A stretch of DNA of 64,000 nucleotides from Oceanicola sp. D3 (GCF_006351965.1 NZ_CP040932.1:3038001-3102000), one strand, 5' to 3'. Shown: positions 8,568 to 17,546, counted from the first letter of the stretch. Numbers and translations: made by a program. Notes: generated by a model from the letters alone, not told the origin.

Positions 8568-9164
8568 ATGCCTAACATGACCGAGCAACGCAAATCCGAA
8601 CAAACCCGTGCCCGCATCCTCGAAAGGGGCCGCGCATTGGTGCTTGAGCGAGGCTTCGGCGGGGTTGGGCTAAAGGGTATCCTCGCCGCCGCCGATGTGC
8701 CCAAGGGCTCTTTTTACTACTACTTTCCGTCCAAGGAGGCGTTCGGTTGCGCGCTGCTTGAGGGCTACGTCACCGAGTATGTAGCCGCCCTCGACGCGAT
8801 CATCGCCCTCCCCCAGCCCGCCGCCACGCGCATGGAACGCTACTTCAACGGCGCGCTCGGCACCGAGGCCGCTACGATGGCCGACCGTTGCCTTGTGGTG
8901 AAGCTTGCTGCCGAAATTGCAGACCTGTCCGAAGATATGCGCCAGATCCTCGATGCCGGGGTAGCGCAGGTTTGCACGCGGCTCTCGGCCCTACTGCGAG
9001 AGGGGGCGGAGGACGGCTCTGTCGCACTGCAATCCGACCCGGAGCGCAGCGGCGCGATGCTCTATGCCCAATGGCTCGGCGCGGCCATCCACGCCAAGCT
9101 ATCTCGCAACCGCCTGCCGCTTGAGCAGGCCATGGAAGACACCCGTGCGCGGTTCTTCACCTAA
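8568..9164 (+). CDS. TetR/AcrR-family transcriptional repressor
   Basis: A 198-aa one-component regulator. TetR HTH at residues 10-55 (ARILERGRALVLERGFGGVG; ILAAADVPKGSFYYYFPSKE), followed by the helical ligand domain. The FYYYFPSKEAFG form is typical of the NemR-like group that senses electrophiles. The palindrome at 8542-8556 sits in its promoter. The next gene, 65 bases downstream on the same strand, is an NADPH oxidoreductase, the usual pairing for this group. No clear Shine-Dalgarno is visible; a second ATG three codons in is an alternative start. Confidence 0.87.
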   Translation: MPNMTEQRKSEQTRARILERGRALVLERGFGGVGLKGILAAADVPKGSFYYYFPSKEAFGCALLEGYVTEYVAALDAIIALPQPAATRMERYFNGALGTEAATMADRCLVVKLAAEIADLSEDMRQILDAGVAQVCTRLSALLREGAEDGSVALQSDPERSGAMLYAQWLGAAIHAKLSRNRLPLEQAMEDTRARFFT

Positions 9165-9229
9165 ATCGAAACACAACGAAACCGAATGCCTGCGCATCCG
9201 TTGGGTGCGCAGAAAAGAAAGGACACACC

Positions 9230-10207
9230 ATGAAAGCCATCACCTACGACACCTTTGGCGAACCCGCTGACGTGCTGCAAACCTCTGACGTCGCGGTGCC
9301 AGAGCCCAAGGCCGGAGAGGTCCGCATCGACATGACACTCTCCCCCATCCACAACCACGATCTGTGGACCGCGCGTGGCACCTACGGCTACAAGCCCGAG
9401 CTGCCCGCTGTCGGCGGCACCGAGGCCCTCGGCACCATCGAGGCCGTCGGGGAAGGCGTGGACGAAGCGCTGCTCGGCAAGCGTGTTGTTGCAGCGGGCG
9501 TCCACGGCGCATGGGCAGAGCAGTTCATTGCGCCCGCAGCGGCCGTGGTGCCGCTGCCCGAAGAGATCGGCGACGAGGCCGGCGCTCAGCTTATCGCCAT
9601 GCCGTTCAGCGCATTGGCCCTGCTGGAGTACCTTGAAGTCAACGAAGGTGACTGGGTCGTGCAGACCGCTGCCAACGGCACCGTGGGCAAGATCTTTGCA
9701 GAACTGGCCAAGGCGCGGGGCGTTAAAACCCTCAACCTCGTTCGCCGCGCCGAAGCCATCGACGAACTGACGGAGTTGGGCATTGAGAATGTGCTGAACA
9801 CCTCCGATGAGGGCTGGGTCGACGAGGCTCGCAAGATCCTAGGGAATGAAGGCGCACAGGCCGCGATCGACAGCGTCGGCGGCGCCATTGTGGCCGATAT
9901 CGCCGATCTGCTTGGCACCGATGGCACGCTCGTCGTGTTCGGCACCGCCACGGGTGACCCGCTGCAATTGCGGGCCGGGCCGGTGATTTCGCGCCACCTG
10001 CAAGTCAAGGGCTTCTGGGGCTCGCGCGTGATCGGCGAGATGGACGGGGCCGAGAAGGGCCGCCTCATCGGCGAGTTGGTCAGCTTGGCCGCAAAGGGCC
10101 AATTGCACCTGCCCTCCGGCGGCGAGTTTCCGCTCGACCAGCCGGTTGAGGCGGTTAAGGCCTCTCTCACCCCCGGTCGCAGCGGCAAGATTTTGCTGCG
10201 CGGCTGA
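9230..10207 (+). CDS. Zinc-free MDR reductase (quinone or 2-enoyl reductase-like)
   Basis: A 325-aa medium-chain dehydrogenase/reductase. N-terminal GroES-like domain (EVRIDMTLSPIHNHDLWTAR, GGTEALGTIEAVGEGVDEAL), then a Rossmann part with VQTAANGTVGKIFAELAKARG in place of the usual glycine-rich loop. No zinc-binding cysteines. The SPIHNHD and TAANGTVGK features are closer to the MECR/enoyl-thioester reductase branch than to classical QOR. A TetR repressor with an operator lies directly upstream, so induction by a reactive carbonyl or quinone is plausible. Substrate not determinable. Confidence 0.8.
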   Translation: MKAITYDTFGEPADVLQTSDVAVPEPKAGEVRIDMTLSPIHNHDLWTARGTYGYKPELPAVGGTEALGTIEAVGEGVDEALLGKRVVAAGVHGAWAEQFIAPAAAVVPLPEEIGDEAGAQLIAMPFSALALLEYLEVNEGDWVVQTAANGTVGKIFAELAKARGVKTLNLVRRAEAIDELTELGIENVLNTSDEGWVDEARKILGNEGAQAAIDSVGGAIVADIADLLGTDGTLVVFGTATGDPLQLRAGPVISRHLQVKGFWGSRVIGEMDGAEKGRLIGELVSLAAKGQLHLPSGGEFPLDQPVEAVKASLTPGRSGKILLRG

Positions 10208-10234
10208 AGGCACGCATGAGCGGGGCCGGCAGCG

Positions 10235-10596
10235 TTATGCAGGCCCCGGTTGGGCCGGGCACTTCTGGCCCTCCACCGCCTCCAGCCAGGCCCGCACTTC
10301 GCGGCGTGACCTTAGATGCACGACCGTGAGATGCGGCGGCGGGGCGGCAGCGACATCGACCAGTTTCGCCCGGCTGCTATTTCGGGTGCGCCAGATGAAC
10401 AGCCAGAAATCCAGCGCGACTTGCGGTGAACCTCCTCGCTCATCCAGCTTTTAACCTCAGGCTCGCGCTGCTGCCAGCCCGGCCCGTAGTGGATGTGATC
10501 CATGTGGAAGACAGGCAAGCCGGCAAACGCCCCCAGCCCCCGCGCCAAGGTGGATTTGCCCGAACCGGGCCCTCCGACAATCATCACCCGTTCCAT
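10235..10596 (-). pseudogene. P-loop (adenylate-kinase-like, FlaR-type) ATPase gene with internal deletion and frameshift
   Basis: The N-terminal frame starts at an ATG (10596) and shows MERVMIVGGPGSGKSTLARG with an intact Walker A, then FHMDHIHYGPGWQQREPEVK. Near 10411-10430 the frame breaks. The following residues in another frame (LDFWLFIWRTRNSSRAKL, then HLTVVHLRSRREVRAWLEAV, stop at 10235) are the natural C-terminal end of the same family. Intact relatives run roughly 170 residues or more. Here the middle (about 50-60 residues, including the LID and second catalytic region) is gone and the joint is out of frame. Probably non-functional. Confidence 0.75.
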
Positions 10597-10644
10597 GTCG
10601 CCAATTCTGCGATGCGGCACAGACCTTCGCAAGTGCGGCGTGGA

Positions 10645-11196
10645 TCACATTTCACAACACATCTGCACGGCGGCAAATTCGAGCCCCGGAGCGAGGGTGA
10701 TGGTTATCTCGCCCTGAGAGTCGAAGCCTAGCGCGGCATAGAAGGGCTCTGCAGTGAGGGTGGAAAAGCACATCATCCGCCGCACGCCAGCCGCCTCGGC
10801 TTCAAAAAGCGCATGCTCCATCAGAGTACGGCCAACGCCCCGGCGCGCCATTGCAGGTGCGGTGGCGACATGGCGAATGTGGCCCACCTCGCGCGGCCCG
10901 GTGGCCGTGCCACCCGGTGCGTGAAAGGTCCAGCCCCCGGCGGCCAGCAGCCCATCGCCGGTATCGGCGAGATAGTATGTGCCGGATGACAGCAAAGCCG
11001 CCTGTGGACGGGTGATGAGAGGCAGTGCCTCGGCCAGCAACTCGGGTGGGTAGTCAGGCGCCAGCAGGGCGCGGTAGGAGGCGGCCAAGAGCTTGCCCAC
11101 GGCCTGCACGTCACCCATACGCGCGGGGCGGATGGTGAAGGGCGGCAGCGCGGGGCGCAGCCCCCTTCCGGGCATTTCACTGGTCTGGGTTTGCAT
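10645..11196 (-). CDS. GNAT-family N-acetyltransferase
   Basis: A 183-aa acetyl-CoA-dependent acyltransferase. The core motif A is seen as VGHIRHVATAPAMARRGVGRTLMEHALFEAE (acetyl-CoA loop RRGVGRTL), followed by FYAALGFDSQGEITITLAPG, the usual C-terminal GNAT strand. AAGGAGG lies just before the ATG. The substrate cannot be inferred. Flanked by the broken kinase gene and the rpmG terminator. Confidence 0.87.
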   Translation of the reverse strand: MQTQTSEMPGRGLRPALPPFTIRPARMGDVQAVGKLLAASYRALLAPDYPPELLAEALPLITRPQAALLSSGTYYLADTGDGLLAAGGWTFHAPGGTATGPREVGHIRHVATAPAMARRGVGRTLMEHALFEAEAAGVRRMMCFSTLTAEPFYAALGFDSQGEITITLAPGLEFAAVQMCCEM

Positions 11197-11263
11197 GGTC
11201 TGGCCTCCTTGGTGGACCGTCTTGAGAAGGAGGCTCGCGGGGTTTGCTGGCTATGGGACAAAG

Positions 11264-11299
11264 AAAAACCGCGCGAGCCTTGGGGCGTCGCGCGGTTTT
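11264..11299 (-). terminator. Rho-independent terminator of rpmG
   Basis: On the minus strand: AAAACCGCGCGA, an 11-nt loop, then TCGCGCGGTTTTT and CTTTG. The 12-bp stem with a T-run lies 28 nt past the rpmG stop codon. Confidence 0.9.
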
Positions 11300-11326
11300 C
11301 TAAGCTTTGTCGTGGATCGGAGGGGC

Positions 11327-11494
11327 TTACTTGATCTTGCCTTCCTTGTATTCCACGTGCTTGCGCGCGACCGGGTCGTATTTACGTACGACCATCTTTT
11401 CGGTCATGGTGCGGGCGTTCTTTTTGGTCACGTAGAAGTGGCCAGTGTCGGCAGTGGAGTTCAGCCGGATCTTGATGGTGGTCGGTTTGGCCAT
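11327..11494 (-). CDS. rpmG: 50S ribosomal protein L33
   Basis: A 55-aa ribosomal protein: [40 protein letters not shown], ending [10 protein letters not shown], which is full length for L33 of the Cys-less alphaproteobacterial type (no zinc-binding CxxC pairs). Monocistronic: rnpB ends about 120 bases upstream and a strong terminator follows. Confidence 0.97.
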   Translation of the reverse strand: MAKPTTIKIRLNSTADTGHFYVTKKNARTMTEKMVVRKYDPVARKHVEYKEGKIK

Positions 11495-11617
11495 CTTTGT
11501 TGTCCTCTTGCGGGGGGAGCGCGCACGGGGGCACTCCGCAGGTGTATCTTGGAGCCCGCCTTTTACCCGCGCGGGGGGCCGAGTCAACCACTCCCGGCGG
11601 GGAATGGCAAAAATAAT

Positions 11618-11987
11618 CGCGCGGATGACCTGTAAGCCGGATTCTGTCCGCCCGTCGGCCGAAGCTTCTGGGCGGGGTGGCCATTCATCTAAGGCGCGCG
11701 TTGCCGCGTGCCCTCTAGCTGCCAACCCGAGCCCCGGGGCCGAAGCGGCCCGTGTGAGGCTCCTATTTGGCATTGCTCCCGGTGGGGCTTGCCGTGCCGG
11801 TGCTGTTGCCAGCCCCGCGGTGGGCTCTTACCCCACCGTTTCACCATCACCCTGCAAGCAGGGCAGTCTTTTCTCTGTGGCGCTTTCCGTCGGATTGCTC
11901 CGCCCGGGCGTTACCCGGCACCGTTGCTTCGTGGAGTCCGGACTTTCCTCGGAGGCGAGCCCCCGCAGCCACCCGGTCATCCGCGCG
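11618..11987 (-). ncRNA. rnpB: RNase P RNA, bacterial class A
   Basis: On the minus strand the RNA shows the conserved 5' block GGCUCGCCUCCGAGGAAAGU-CCGGACUCC and the 3' block ACAGAAUCCGGCUUACAGGU. The ends pair as a 13-bp P1 helix (CGCGCGGATGACC, 11618-11630, with 11975-11987), which fixes the gene at about 370 nt. An AT-rich stretch ATTATTTTTG follows the 3' strand of P1. It is the catalytic RNA of RNase P, maturing tRNA 5' ends. It begins about 10 nt after the stop codon of the amidase gene, so its promoter must lie inside that gene or it must be cut from a longer transcript. The exact 5' end is inferred from P1 pairing. Confidence 0.93.
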
Positions 11988-11996
11988 AAGGCCCGG

Positions 11997-12689
11997 TTAG
12001 GCGATAAGCGCCTCTGGGTCAACGGGATACCGCGCGGCGAGGTCGGCCATCCGGGCGCAATCGGTGGCATCGAGCGGGCCGCTCGCCCCGGGCCTGAACC
12101 TGCTGCGGAAGGCAGCCAGCAGGGTGTCGGGCGGCACATCGGCGGTATAGCCGAAGGCTCGCGCATCTTGACAAAAGGCAGCCTCATCACCGGCGCCTGC
12201 CGCCTCTTTGGCCTCGCTCCATACCGCGAGGCCCTGCAGAGCGAGGCGGCGCCAGTCGAAACGGGGGCCCGGGTCGATCTTTCGGCCCGGGGCGATGTCG
12301 GAGTGGCCGAGCACCCGTTCAGGCGGCAAGGCCCATCGCCCCATTATCCCCCCCACCAACGCTTCCACCGCCCGCATCTGCGGGGCTGCAAAGGGCTCGG
12401 AGGCGGCATTGACGATCTCGATGCCGATGGAGCGGGAGTTTACATCAACGCAGCCCCCCCAGCGCCCTGCCCCGGCGTGCCAAGCCCGTGCGGCCTCATC
12501 GACCATTTGCCAGACGCCGCCTGCTGGGCTCACCACATAATGCGCCGACACTTCGGCTTCTGGCGTGGCAAGGCGCTTCAGCACCAGGTCGGTGTCGGGC
12601 ATGGCGGTGTAATGCAGCAGCACGATGTCGGGGCGTGCCCCGCCCCGGCGCTCACCCTGATTGGGCGTTGGATAGCTCTGGATCTTCAC
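11997..12689 (-). CDS. N-acetylmuramoyl-L-alanine amidase, AmpD/Amidase_2 type
   Basis: About 230 aa. Zinc ligands are seen in LLHYTAM (His), AHYVVSPAGGVWQMVDEAA, WHAG, and GHSDIAPGRKIDPG (His/Asp pair), the full Amidase_2 set. It cleaves the MurNAc-L-Ala bond in muropeptide recycling. No secretion signal is visible, which fits a cytosolic AmpD. The chosen start is the GTG at 12689 with a GGAG six bases before it; the frame stays open further upstream but runs into the preceding gene. The C-terminal portion (DARAFGYTADV...) may be a peptidoglycan-binding-like appendage. rnpB follows after 10 nt. Confidence 0.85.
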   Translation of the reverse strand: MKIQSYPTPNQGERRGGARPDIVLLHYTAMPDTDLVLKRLATPEAEVSAHYVVSPAGGVWQMVDEAARAWHAGAGRWGGCVDVNSRSIGIEIVNAASEPFAAPQMRAVEALVGGIMGRWALPPERVLGHSDIAPGRKIDPGPRFDWRRLALQGLAVWSEAKEAAGAGDEAAFCQDARAFGYTADVPPDTLLAAFRSRFRPGASGPLDATDCARMADLAARYPVDPEALIA

Positions 12690-12708
12690 GCCGGGCTCCG
12701 GGGCCGGC

Positions 12709-13446
12709 TCACCCCTTGGCGGCGCGGAAGGGCCGGGGATCCCAGCCACAGGCAAAACCGTCTCCGTCCGGGTCCATACCCAGCTTGTCACGCTTGGGGC
12801 CACCGGCCGCGAGGAAGGCCTGCTGGGCCAGCGCTGCGGAGGGCTGAGAGGCGCAGGCACGGTCAAATTTGCGCTGGCTGGTAAAGCCGCGGCGATAGAT
12901 CTTTTCACCCGGCTGGTTTGTGGTCGACAGCGCGTATTGCGCCAGATTCGGCCCGGTATCCTGCGGGCGATCGGGAAGGGCCGTTACCGGCGCCTGCTCA
13001 AACTGCGCACGTTGCCGGGCAATCCTCTGGGCATCACTCTCGATCGATTCCCGCGACGAGACCGCCTCGAAAGACTGCTCATCGGAAATCCCGGCGCTGC
13101 CTGCGGTGCGCGGCGCGGCCGCGGTGCGCACCGGGGCGGGCGCAGCCGGGGTGATTACCGGTTGCGCGGTGGTGGGGGTGCGGCCGAGGGCCTGGTCAAT
13201 CTCTGCTGCGGTTGGAGCCCCGGTCGCCGAAGGCGCAGCCGCAGACGGGCTTGCCGAGGCCGAGGCGACAGGCGAAGCGGGCGGCTGCACCGTTTGCCGC
13301 GAAGAACTGGCCAGCGCCGTGTCGCGCCTCAGCTGCGACTGATAGCTGTCATAGTCGCCAAAGCCGACGCCCGAACCGCTATCAGGAATTGCCGGATCAC
13401 AGGCCGCAAGGGCCAAGGCTGCACACAGGGGAAGCCACGCTCGCAT
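12709..13446 (-). CDS. Lipoprotein with C-terminal excalibur-like calcium-binding motif
   Basis: A 245-aa exported protein. The signal peptide MRAWLPLCAALALAAC ends in a lipobox (LAAC, Cys16). A long low-complexity Ala/Ser/Pro region (residues 50-115) follows, then a compact C-terminal domain with DRACASQPSAALAQQAFLAAGGP and DPDGDGFACGWDP. The latter has the DxDxDGxxC form of excalibur calcium-binding domains. Role unknown; envelope location predicted. It sits immediately before the amidase gene (20 nt), which suggests co-transcription. Confidence 0.8.
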   Translation of the reverse strand: MRAWLPLCAALALAACDPAIPDSGSGVGFGDYDSYQSQLRRDTALASSSRQTVQPPASPVASASASPSAAAPSATGAPTAAEIDQALGRTPTTAQPVITPAAPAPVRTAAAPRTAGSAGISDEQSFEAVSSRESIESDAQRIARQRAQFEQAPVTALPDRPQDTGPNLAQYALSTTNQPGEKIYRRGFTSQRKFDRACASQPSAALAQQAFLAAGGPKRDKLGMDPDGDGFACGWDPRPFRAAKG

Positions 13447-13487
13447 GGGAAAGATCTCTGCTCTCTTTTTTGCCTATTGGGCCGGTT

Positions 13488-14975
13488 TTACCACCATTTG
13501 CCCGGTTTGGCCACAAAACCTGCGGCCTGCTCCAGCGCGTAGGCCGTGTTCAGCAGGTCGCCCTCTTCCCACGGGCGCCCGATAAGCTGGAGGCCCAGCG
13601 GAAGGCCCTGTGTGCTGGTTCCGGTGGGCACAGCGATGCCCGGCAATCCGGCGAGGTTGACCGTCACGGTGAAGACGTCGTTGAGATACATTTGCACCGG
13701 ATCGGCCTCGGCCATCTCGCCCAGCCCGAAGGCCGCGGAGGGGGTGGCGGGGGTGAGGATTGCGTCGACCCCTGCGGCAAAGACCTCGTCGAAGTCCTTC
13801 TTGATCAGGGCACGCACCTTGCGGGCGCGGTTGTAGTAGGCGTCGTAGTAACCTGCGGAGAGCACATAGGTGCCCACCATGATCCGCCGCTTCACCTCGT
13901 CGCCAAAGCCCTCGGCGCGGGTCTTTTCATACATCTCCACGATGCCGTCACCCTGCGCCAGCTTGGCGCGATGGCCAAAGCGCACGCCGTCGTAGCGGGC
14001 GAGGTTCGAGGAGGCCTCAGCGGGGGCGATCACGTAGTAGGCGGGCAGCGCATACTTGGTGTGGGGCAGCGAAATGTCGCGAATCTCCGCGCCCGCCGCC
14101 TTGAGCATCTCGGTGCCCTCGGCCCAAAGCGCCCCGATCTCTTCGGGCATGCCTTCCATCCGGTATTCCTTCGGAATCCCGATCACCTTGCCCTTGATAT
14201 CGCCCGTCAGCATCGCCTCGAAATCGGGCACCGCAAGCTCGGCCGAGGTGCTGTCCTTCGGGTCATGCCCGGCCATGGCCTGAAGCATGATCGCGCAGTC
14301 GCGCACGTCCTTCGTCATCGGCCCGGCCTGATCGAGCGAAGAGGCGAAGGCGATGATGCCCCAGCGGCTTACCCGACCGTAGGTAGGCTTTAGGCCGGTG
14401 ATCCCGGTGAAGGCCGCAGGTTGGCGGATTGAGCCGCCAGTGTCGGTGCCGGTGGCGGCGAGGCAGAGATCGGCCGCCACGGCAGAGGCCGAGCCGCCCG
14501 AGGAGCCGCCGGGCGTCAGCGCCGCCTCATCGTTGCCGCGCCGCCAGGGGTTCACCGCGTTGCCATAGGTCGAGGTCTCGTTGCTCGACCCCATGGCGAA
14601 TTCGTCCATGTTGAGTTTGCCCAACATTACCGCGCCCGCGTCAAAAAGCTGGGTGGTGACAGTGGATTCGTATTCCGGCTTGAAACCGCCAAGAATGGCG
14701 GAGGCCGCCTGGCTCTCTACACCCTTGGTGCAGAACAGATCCTTGATGCCGAGCGGAATGCCGCACATGGCAGGCGCATCACCCGCGTCGATCCGTGCAT
14801 CGGCGGCCTTGGCCTGCTCCAACGCAATCTCCGGCGTGTGGTGGACAAAGGCATTGAGCGCCCCTGCCCCCTCGATGGCCGAAAGACAGGCCTCGGTAAT
14901 TTCCACGCTCGTGGTCTCGCCCTTGCGCAGCGCGTCCCGCGCGCCTGCAATCGTCAGCTTGGTCAGATCGCTCAT
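13488..14975 (-). CDS. gatA: Asp-tRNA(Asn)/Glu-tRNA(Gln) amidotransferase subunit A
   Basis: A 495-aa amidase-signature protein. The Ser-cisSer-Lys triad is visible: Lys78 in IPLGIKDLF, Ser158 in [10 protein letters not shown] and Ser182 in [10 protein letters not shown]. It liberates ammonia from glutamine for transamidation of mischarged Glu-tRNA(Gln) or Asp-tRNA(Asn) in the GatCAB complex. Length is normal. gatC lies immediately upstream (TAATG junction), while gatB is not in this window. Confidence 0.97.
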   Translation of the reverse strand: MSDLTKLTIAGARDALRKGETTSVEITEACLSAIEGAGALNAFVHHTPEIALEQAKAADARIDAGDAPAMCGIPLGIKDLFCTKGVESQAASAILGGFKPEYESTVTTQLFDAGAVMLGKLNMDEFAMGSSNETSTYGNAVNPWRRGNDEAALTPGGSSGGSASAVAADLCLAATGTDTGGSIRQPAAFTGITGLKPTYGRVSRWGIIAFASSLDQAGPMTKDVRDCAIMLQAMAGHDPKDSTSAELAVPDFEAMLTGDIKGKVIGIPKEYRMEGMPEEIGALWAEGTEMLKAAGAEIRDISLPHTKYALPAYYVIAPAEASSNLARYDGVRFGHRAKLAQGDGIVEMYEKTRAEGFGDEVKRRIMVGTYVLSAGYYDAYYNRARKVRALIKKDFDEVFAAGVDAILTPATPSAAFGLGEMAEADPVQMYLNDVFTVTVNLAGLPGIAVPTGTSTQGLPLGLQLIGRPWEEGDLLNTAYALEQAAGFVAKPGKWW

Positions 14976-15262
14976 TATTCCACCACCTTCGGCACGGCAA
15001 AAAAGCCCTCGCGGGCATCCGGCGCATTGGCCAGAACGGCCTCGGGCTGATTGCCATCCGTCACCACATCTTCGCGCCGCTTCAACCGTTGCGGGGTGAC
15101 CGAAACCATCGGCTCAACGCCCTCCACATCCACCTCGGATAGCTGTTCGATGAACCCGAGGATCGCGTTGAATTCGCCCGCCAGTGCAGGCAGGTCTTCT
15201 TCGGGCACGGCGATCCGGGCCAGATGCGCCACACGGCGCGCGGTTTCGGTGTCGATCGACAT
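14975..15262 (-). CDS. gatC: Asp-tRNA(Asn)/Glu-tRNA(Gln) amidotransferase subunit C
   Basis: A 95-aa subunit with the family hallmarks [40 protein letters not shown] and a C-terminal [11 protein letters not shown]. It wraps GatA and GatB and stabilises the complex. Its stop codon shares one base with the gatA start (TAATG), so translation is coupled. Divergent from the UPF0173 hydrolase gene. Confidence 0.96.
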   Translation of the reverse strand: MSIDTETARRVAHLARIAVPEEDLPALAGEFNAILGFIEQLSEVDVEGVEPMVSVTPQRLKRREDVVTDGNQPEAVLANAPDAREGFFAVPKVVE

Positions 15263-15385
15263 GGGGCGAAACTCCTATCGGCTGTCGACCGCCCGTTTAT
15301 CGCTCGCGCCCAAGGGCTGCAAGCGGTGGACGCTGCCCCGGTGCCGCCCTAGGTTCGCCCGGAAAGCAGATTGTGGAGACTCCCC

Positions 15386-16057
15386 ATGAAACTCACCTGG
15401 CTTGGACACGGCGGCTGGAAACTTGAAGCCGAGGAGGCGGTGATCCTGATCGACCCCTGGCTGGACGGAAACCCGGCCTTCCCGGCAGAACGCAGAGACG
15501 AGGCGCTTGCGGGCGCAACCCATGTGTTGCTGACCCACGGCCATGATGATCACATCGCGGGCGTGCCGGAGATGGCTGCGGAGAAGAGCCTGCCCGTGTT
15601 TACCATGGTGGAGCTCGCCGGCCAGCTAGAGGGCGTGGAGGCCACCGGCTTCAACAAGGGCGGCACGGTGGACCTTGGCGGGGTCAAGGCGACGATGGTG
15701 CCCGCCTCTCACTCCACCAGCTATAACGGCGGAGCGGCTGGGGCCGAGGTTGGCTATGTTCTGAAGGCCGAGGGCAAGTGCATCTACTTTTCCGGCGATA
15801 CCGGGATCATGGCAGACATGGAGTGGATCGGGGCCTACTTCGAGCCCGACATCGGCATCCTCTCCTGCGGCGGTTTTTATACAATGGACATGGAGCAGGC
15901 CGCGTGGGCGGCAAAGCGCTTCTTCGACTTCGAGATCGTCATTCCATCGCACTACAAGACCTTCCCGGCGTTAGCGCAGGATGCGGAGGTGCTGAAGAAG
16001 GGCCTGAAAGGGGTGGATGTGCTGGAGCCGGGGGTGCTTGAGGCCATCGAGTTGTAA
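15386..16057 (+). CDS. UPF0173-type metal-dependent hydrolase (metallo-beta-lactamase fold)
   Basis: A 223-aa protein. Metal-binding residues: LLTHGHDDHIAG (HxHxDH motif, near residues 50-60), VPASHSTSY, FSGDTGIM and IPSHY, the usual UPF0173 series. The N-terminus MKLTWLGHGGWKLE is typical for this family (MKxTxxGHS). The physiological substrate of the family is not established. The start at 15386 is preferred over an in-frame ATG five codons earlier. Convergent with tadA. Confidence 0.88.
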   Translation: MKLTWLGHGGWKLEAEEAVILIDPWLDGNPAFPAERRDEALAGATHVLLTHGHDDHIAGVPEMAAEKSLPVFTMVELAGQLEGVEATGFNKGGTVDLGGVKATMVPASHSTSYNGGAAGAEVGYVLKAEGKCIYFSGDTGIMADMEWIGAYFEPDIGILSCGGFYTMDMEQAAWAAKRFFDFEIVIPSHYKTFPALAQDAEVLKKGLKGVDVLEPGVLEAIEL

Positions 16058-16163
16058 AGCCCGCAGCGCGTTCGCCCGGCTGAACCCGCATGCCAGTGGG
16101 AGGCCAGCCCGTTGCGCCGCCCCCCCGAAATGTTCGCGGCAAGAAAATGGGGCGTGTTGGGCC

Positions 16164-16616
16164 TTACCCGCGCCGGTCCGCAAAGAAGTCGCGCAAGAGG
16201 GTGGCGGCATCCTCTTCGGCAACGCCGCTTATGACTTCGGGCACATGATGGGCCTGAGGGTGGGTAAAGACGCGCGCGCCATGATCCACGCCGCCGCTCT
16301 TAGGGTCCGCCGCGCCGTAAACCACCCGCGCAATGCGGGCAGCGGCGATCACGGCGGCGCACATGGCGCAGGGCTCGAGCGTGACGTAGAGCACATGGCC
16401 CGGCAGCCGCTCGGAGCCGTTGGCGGCGCAGGCCTGCCGGATCACCAGCATCTCGGCATGGGCTGAAGGGTCCGCCAACTCGCGGGTGCGGTTTCCGGCG
16501 CGGGCGATGATCTCGCCGCCCGGCGCAACCAGCACCGCGCCCACCGGCACCTCACCGCGTGCAGCCGCCGCGCGGGCTTCGTCCAGCGCGGTCTCCATAT
16601 GGCTCGTAAAGGTCAT
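16164..16616 (-). CDS. tadA: tRNA-specific adenosine deaminase
   Basis: A 150-aa zinc deaminase that makes inosine at wobble position 34 of tRNA(Arg). HAEM (His53, Glu55) and PCAMC (Cys83, Cys86) form the zinc and catalytic site; the family string ADPKSGGV is present near residue 104. A GGAGAGG precedes the ATG at 16616; a second ATG six codons in is a less likely start. Divergent from the pseudouridine synthase gene, 63 bases apart. Confidence 0.94.
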   Translation of the reverse strand: MTFTSHMETALDEARAAAARGEVPVGAVLVAPGGEIIARAGNRTRELADPSAHAEMLVIRQACAANGSERLPGHVLYVTLEPCAMCAAVIAAARIARVVYGAADPKSGGVDHGARVFTHPQAHHVPEVISGVAEEDAATLLRDFFADRRG

Positions 16617-16679
16617 GCCTCTCCCCTGCCCCGCGCCTGCGCCCTTGGCAAGCCTTTCGCGCAGGGATAGAGCGGGGCC

Positions 16680-17477
16680 ATGGCAGAGAAACCTCCAAGC
16701 AAGACCCCCGCGGGCGACCGGATCGCCAAGGTGCTGGCCCGCGCCGGCCTTGCCTCTCGCCGGGAGGCGGAAAAGATCGTTGAAGCCGGTCGGGTGACTG
16801 TGAACGGCAAGCAGATCGACAGCCCGGCGCTGAATGTGACCGAGGCCGACAAGATCACCGTCGATGGCAAGCCGCTTGCCGCGCCCGAACCGCCCCGGCT
16901 CTGGCTCTACCACAAGCCAGCGGGCCTCGTGACGACCGAGCGTGACGAGAAGGGCCGCGAGACGGTTTTTGCCAACCTGCCGGAGGATATGCCCCGCGTC
17001 GTCAGCGTGGGGCGGCTGGACCTCAACTCCGAGGGCCTGCTGCTGCTCACCAACGACGGCGAGATCAAACGGCGGCTGGAGCTGCCCTCCACCGGCTGGG
17101 TGCGCAAGTATCGCGTGCGCCTGCACGGCACGCCGGAGGATGCGGATTTTGAGCCCCTGCGCCGTGGGCTGACCGTGGAGGGCGTGAAGTACCAGCCGAT
17201 GACCATCACGCTCGATCGCCAGCAGGGCGCCAATGCCTGGGCCACGGTGAGCCTGCGCGAAGGCAAGAACCGCGAGATTCGCCGGGCGATGGAGGCGGTT
17301 AACCTCACCGTGAACCGGCTGCTGCGGGTATCTTACGGCCCGTTCCGGCTGGGAGACCTGAAGGCTGGCGCGGTGGAGGAAATCAAGGCGCGGGTTCTGC
17401 GCGACCAGCTTGGACTGGACCCGGAGTTCAAACCCACCCCCGCCCCGAAGAAAAAGCCCCAGAGACGCCGCAGGTAG
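16680..17477 (+). CDS. rluB: rRNA pseudouridine synthase (RluB/RsuA family)
   Basis: A 265-aa RNA-modifying enzyme. N-terminal S4 RNA-binding domain (residues 12-60: DRIAKVLARAGLASRREAEK), then the RsuA-type catalytic domain with GRLDLNSEGLLLLTNDG (catalytic Asp114) and LREGKNREIRRAME. The Lys/Arg-rich C-terminal tail (PTPAPKKKPQRRRR) probably aids RNA binding. RluB versus RluE/RluF cannot be settled from motifs alone; size and S4 domain favour RluB (23S U2605). Confidence 0.88.
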   Translation: MAEKPPSKTPAGDRIAKVLARAGLASRREAEKIVEAGRVTVNGKQIDSPALNVTEADKITVDGKPLAAPEPPRLWLYHKPAGLVTTERDEKGRETVFANLPEDMPRVVSVGRLDLNSEGLLLLTNDGEIKRRLELPSTGWVRKYRVRLHGTPEDADFEPLRRGLTVEGVKYQPMTITLDRQQGANAWATVSLREGKNREIRRAMEAVNLTVNRLLRVSYGPFRLGDLKAGAVEEIKARVLRDQLGLDPEFKPTPAPKKKPQRRRR

Positions 17478-17546
17478 ACCGGCAAAAAACGCCGCGAAGC
17501 ACGGATAAGCGCGACCGGGCGATCCATGCTGGCCCGCAGAAAATCA

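Noticed and set aside
10215-10430. Possibility that the kinase gene is intact with an alternative start
   Set aside because: The conserved N-terminal and C-terminal halves are in different frames and the middle region is absent, so no start choice restores it.
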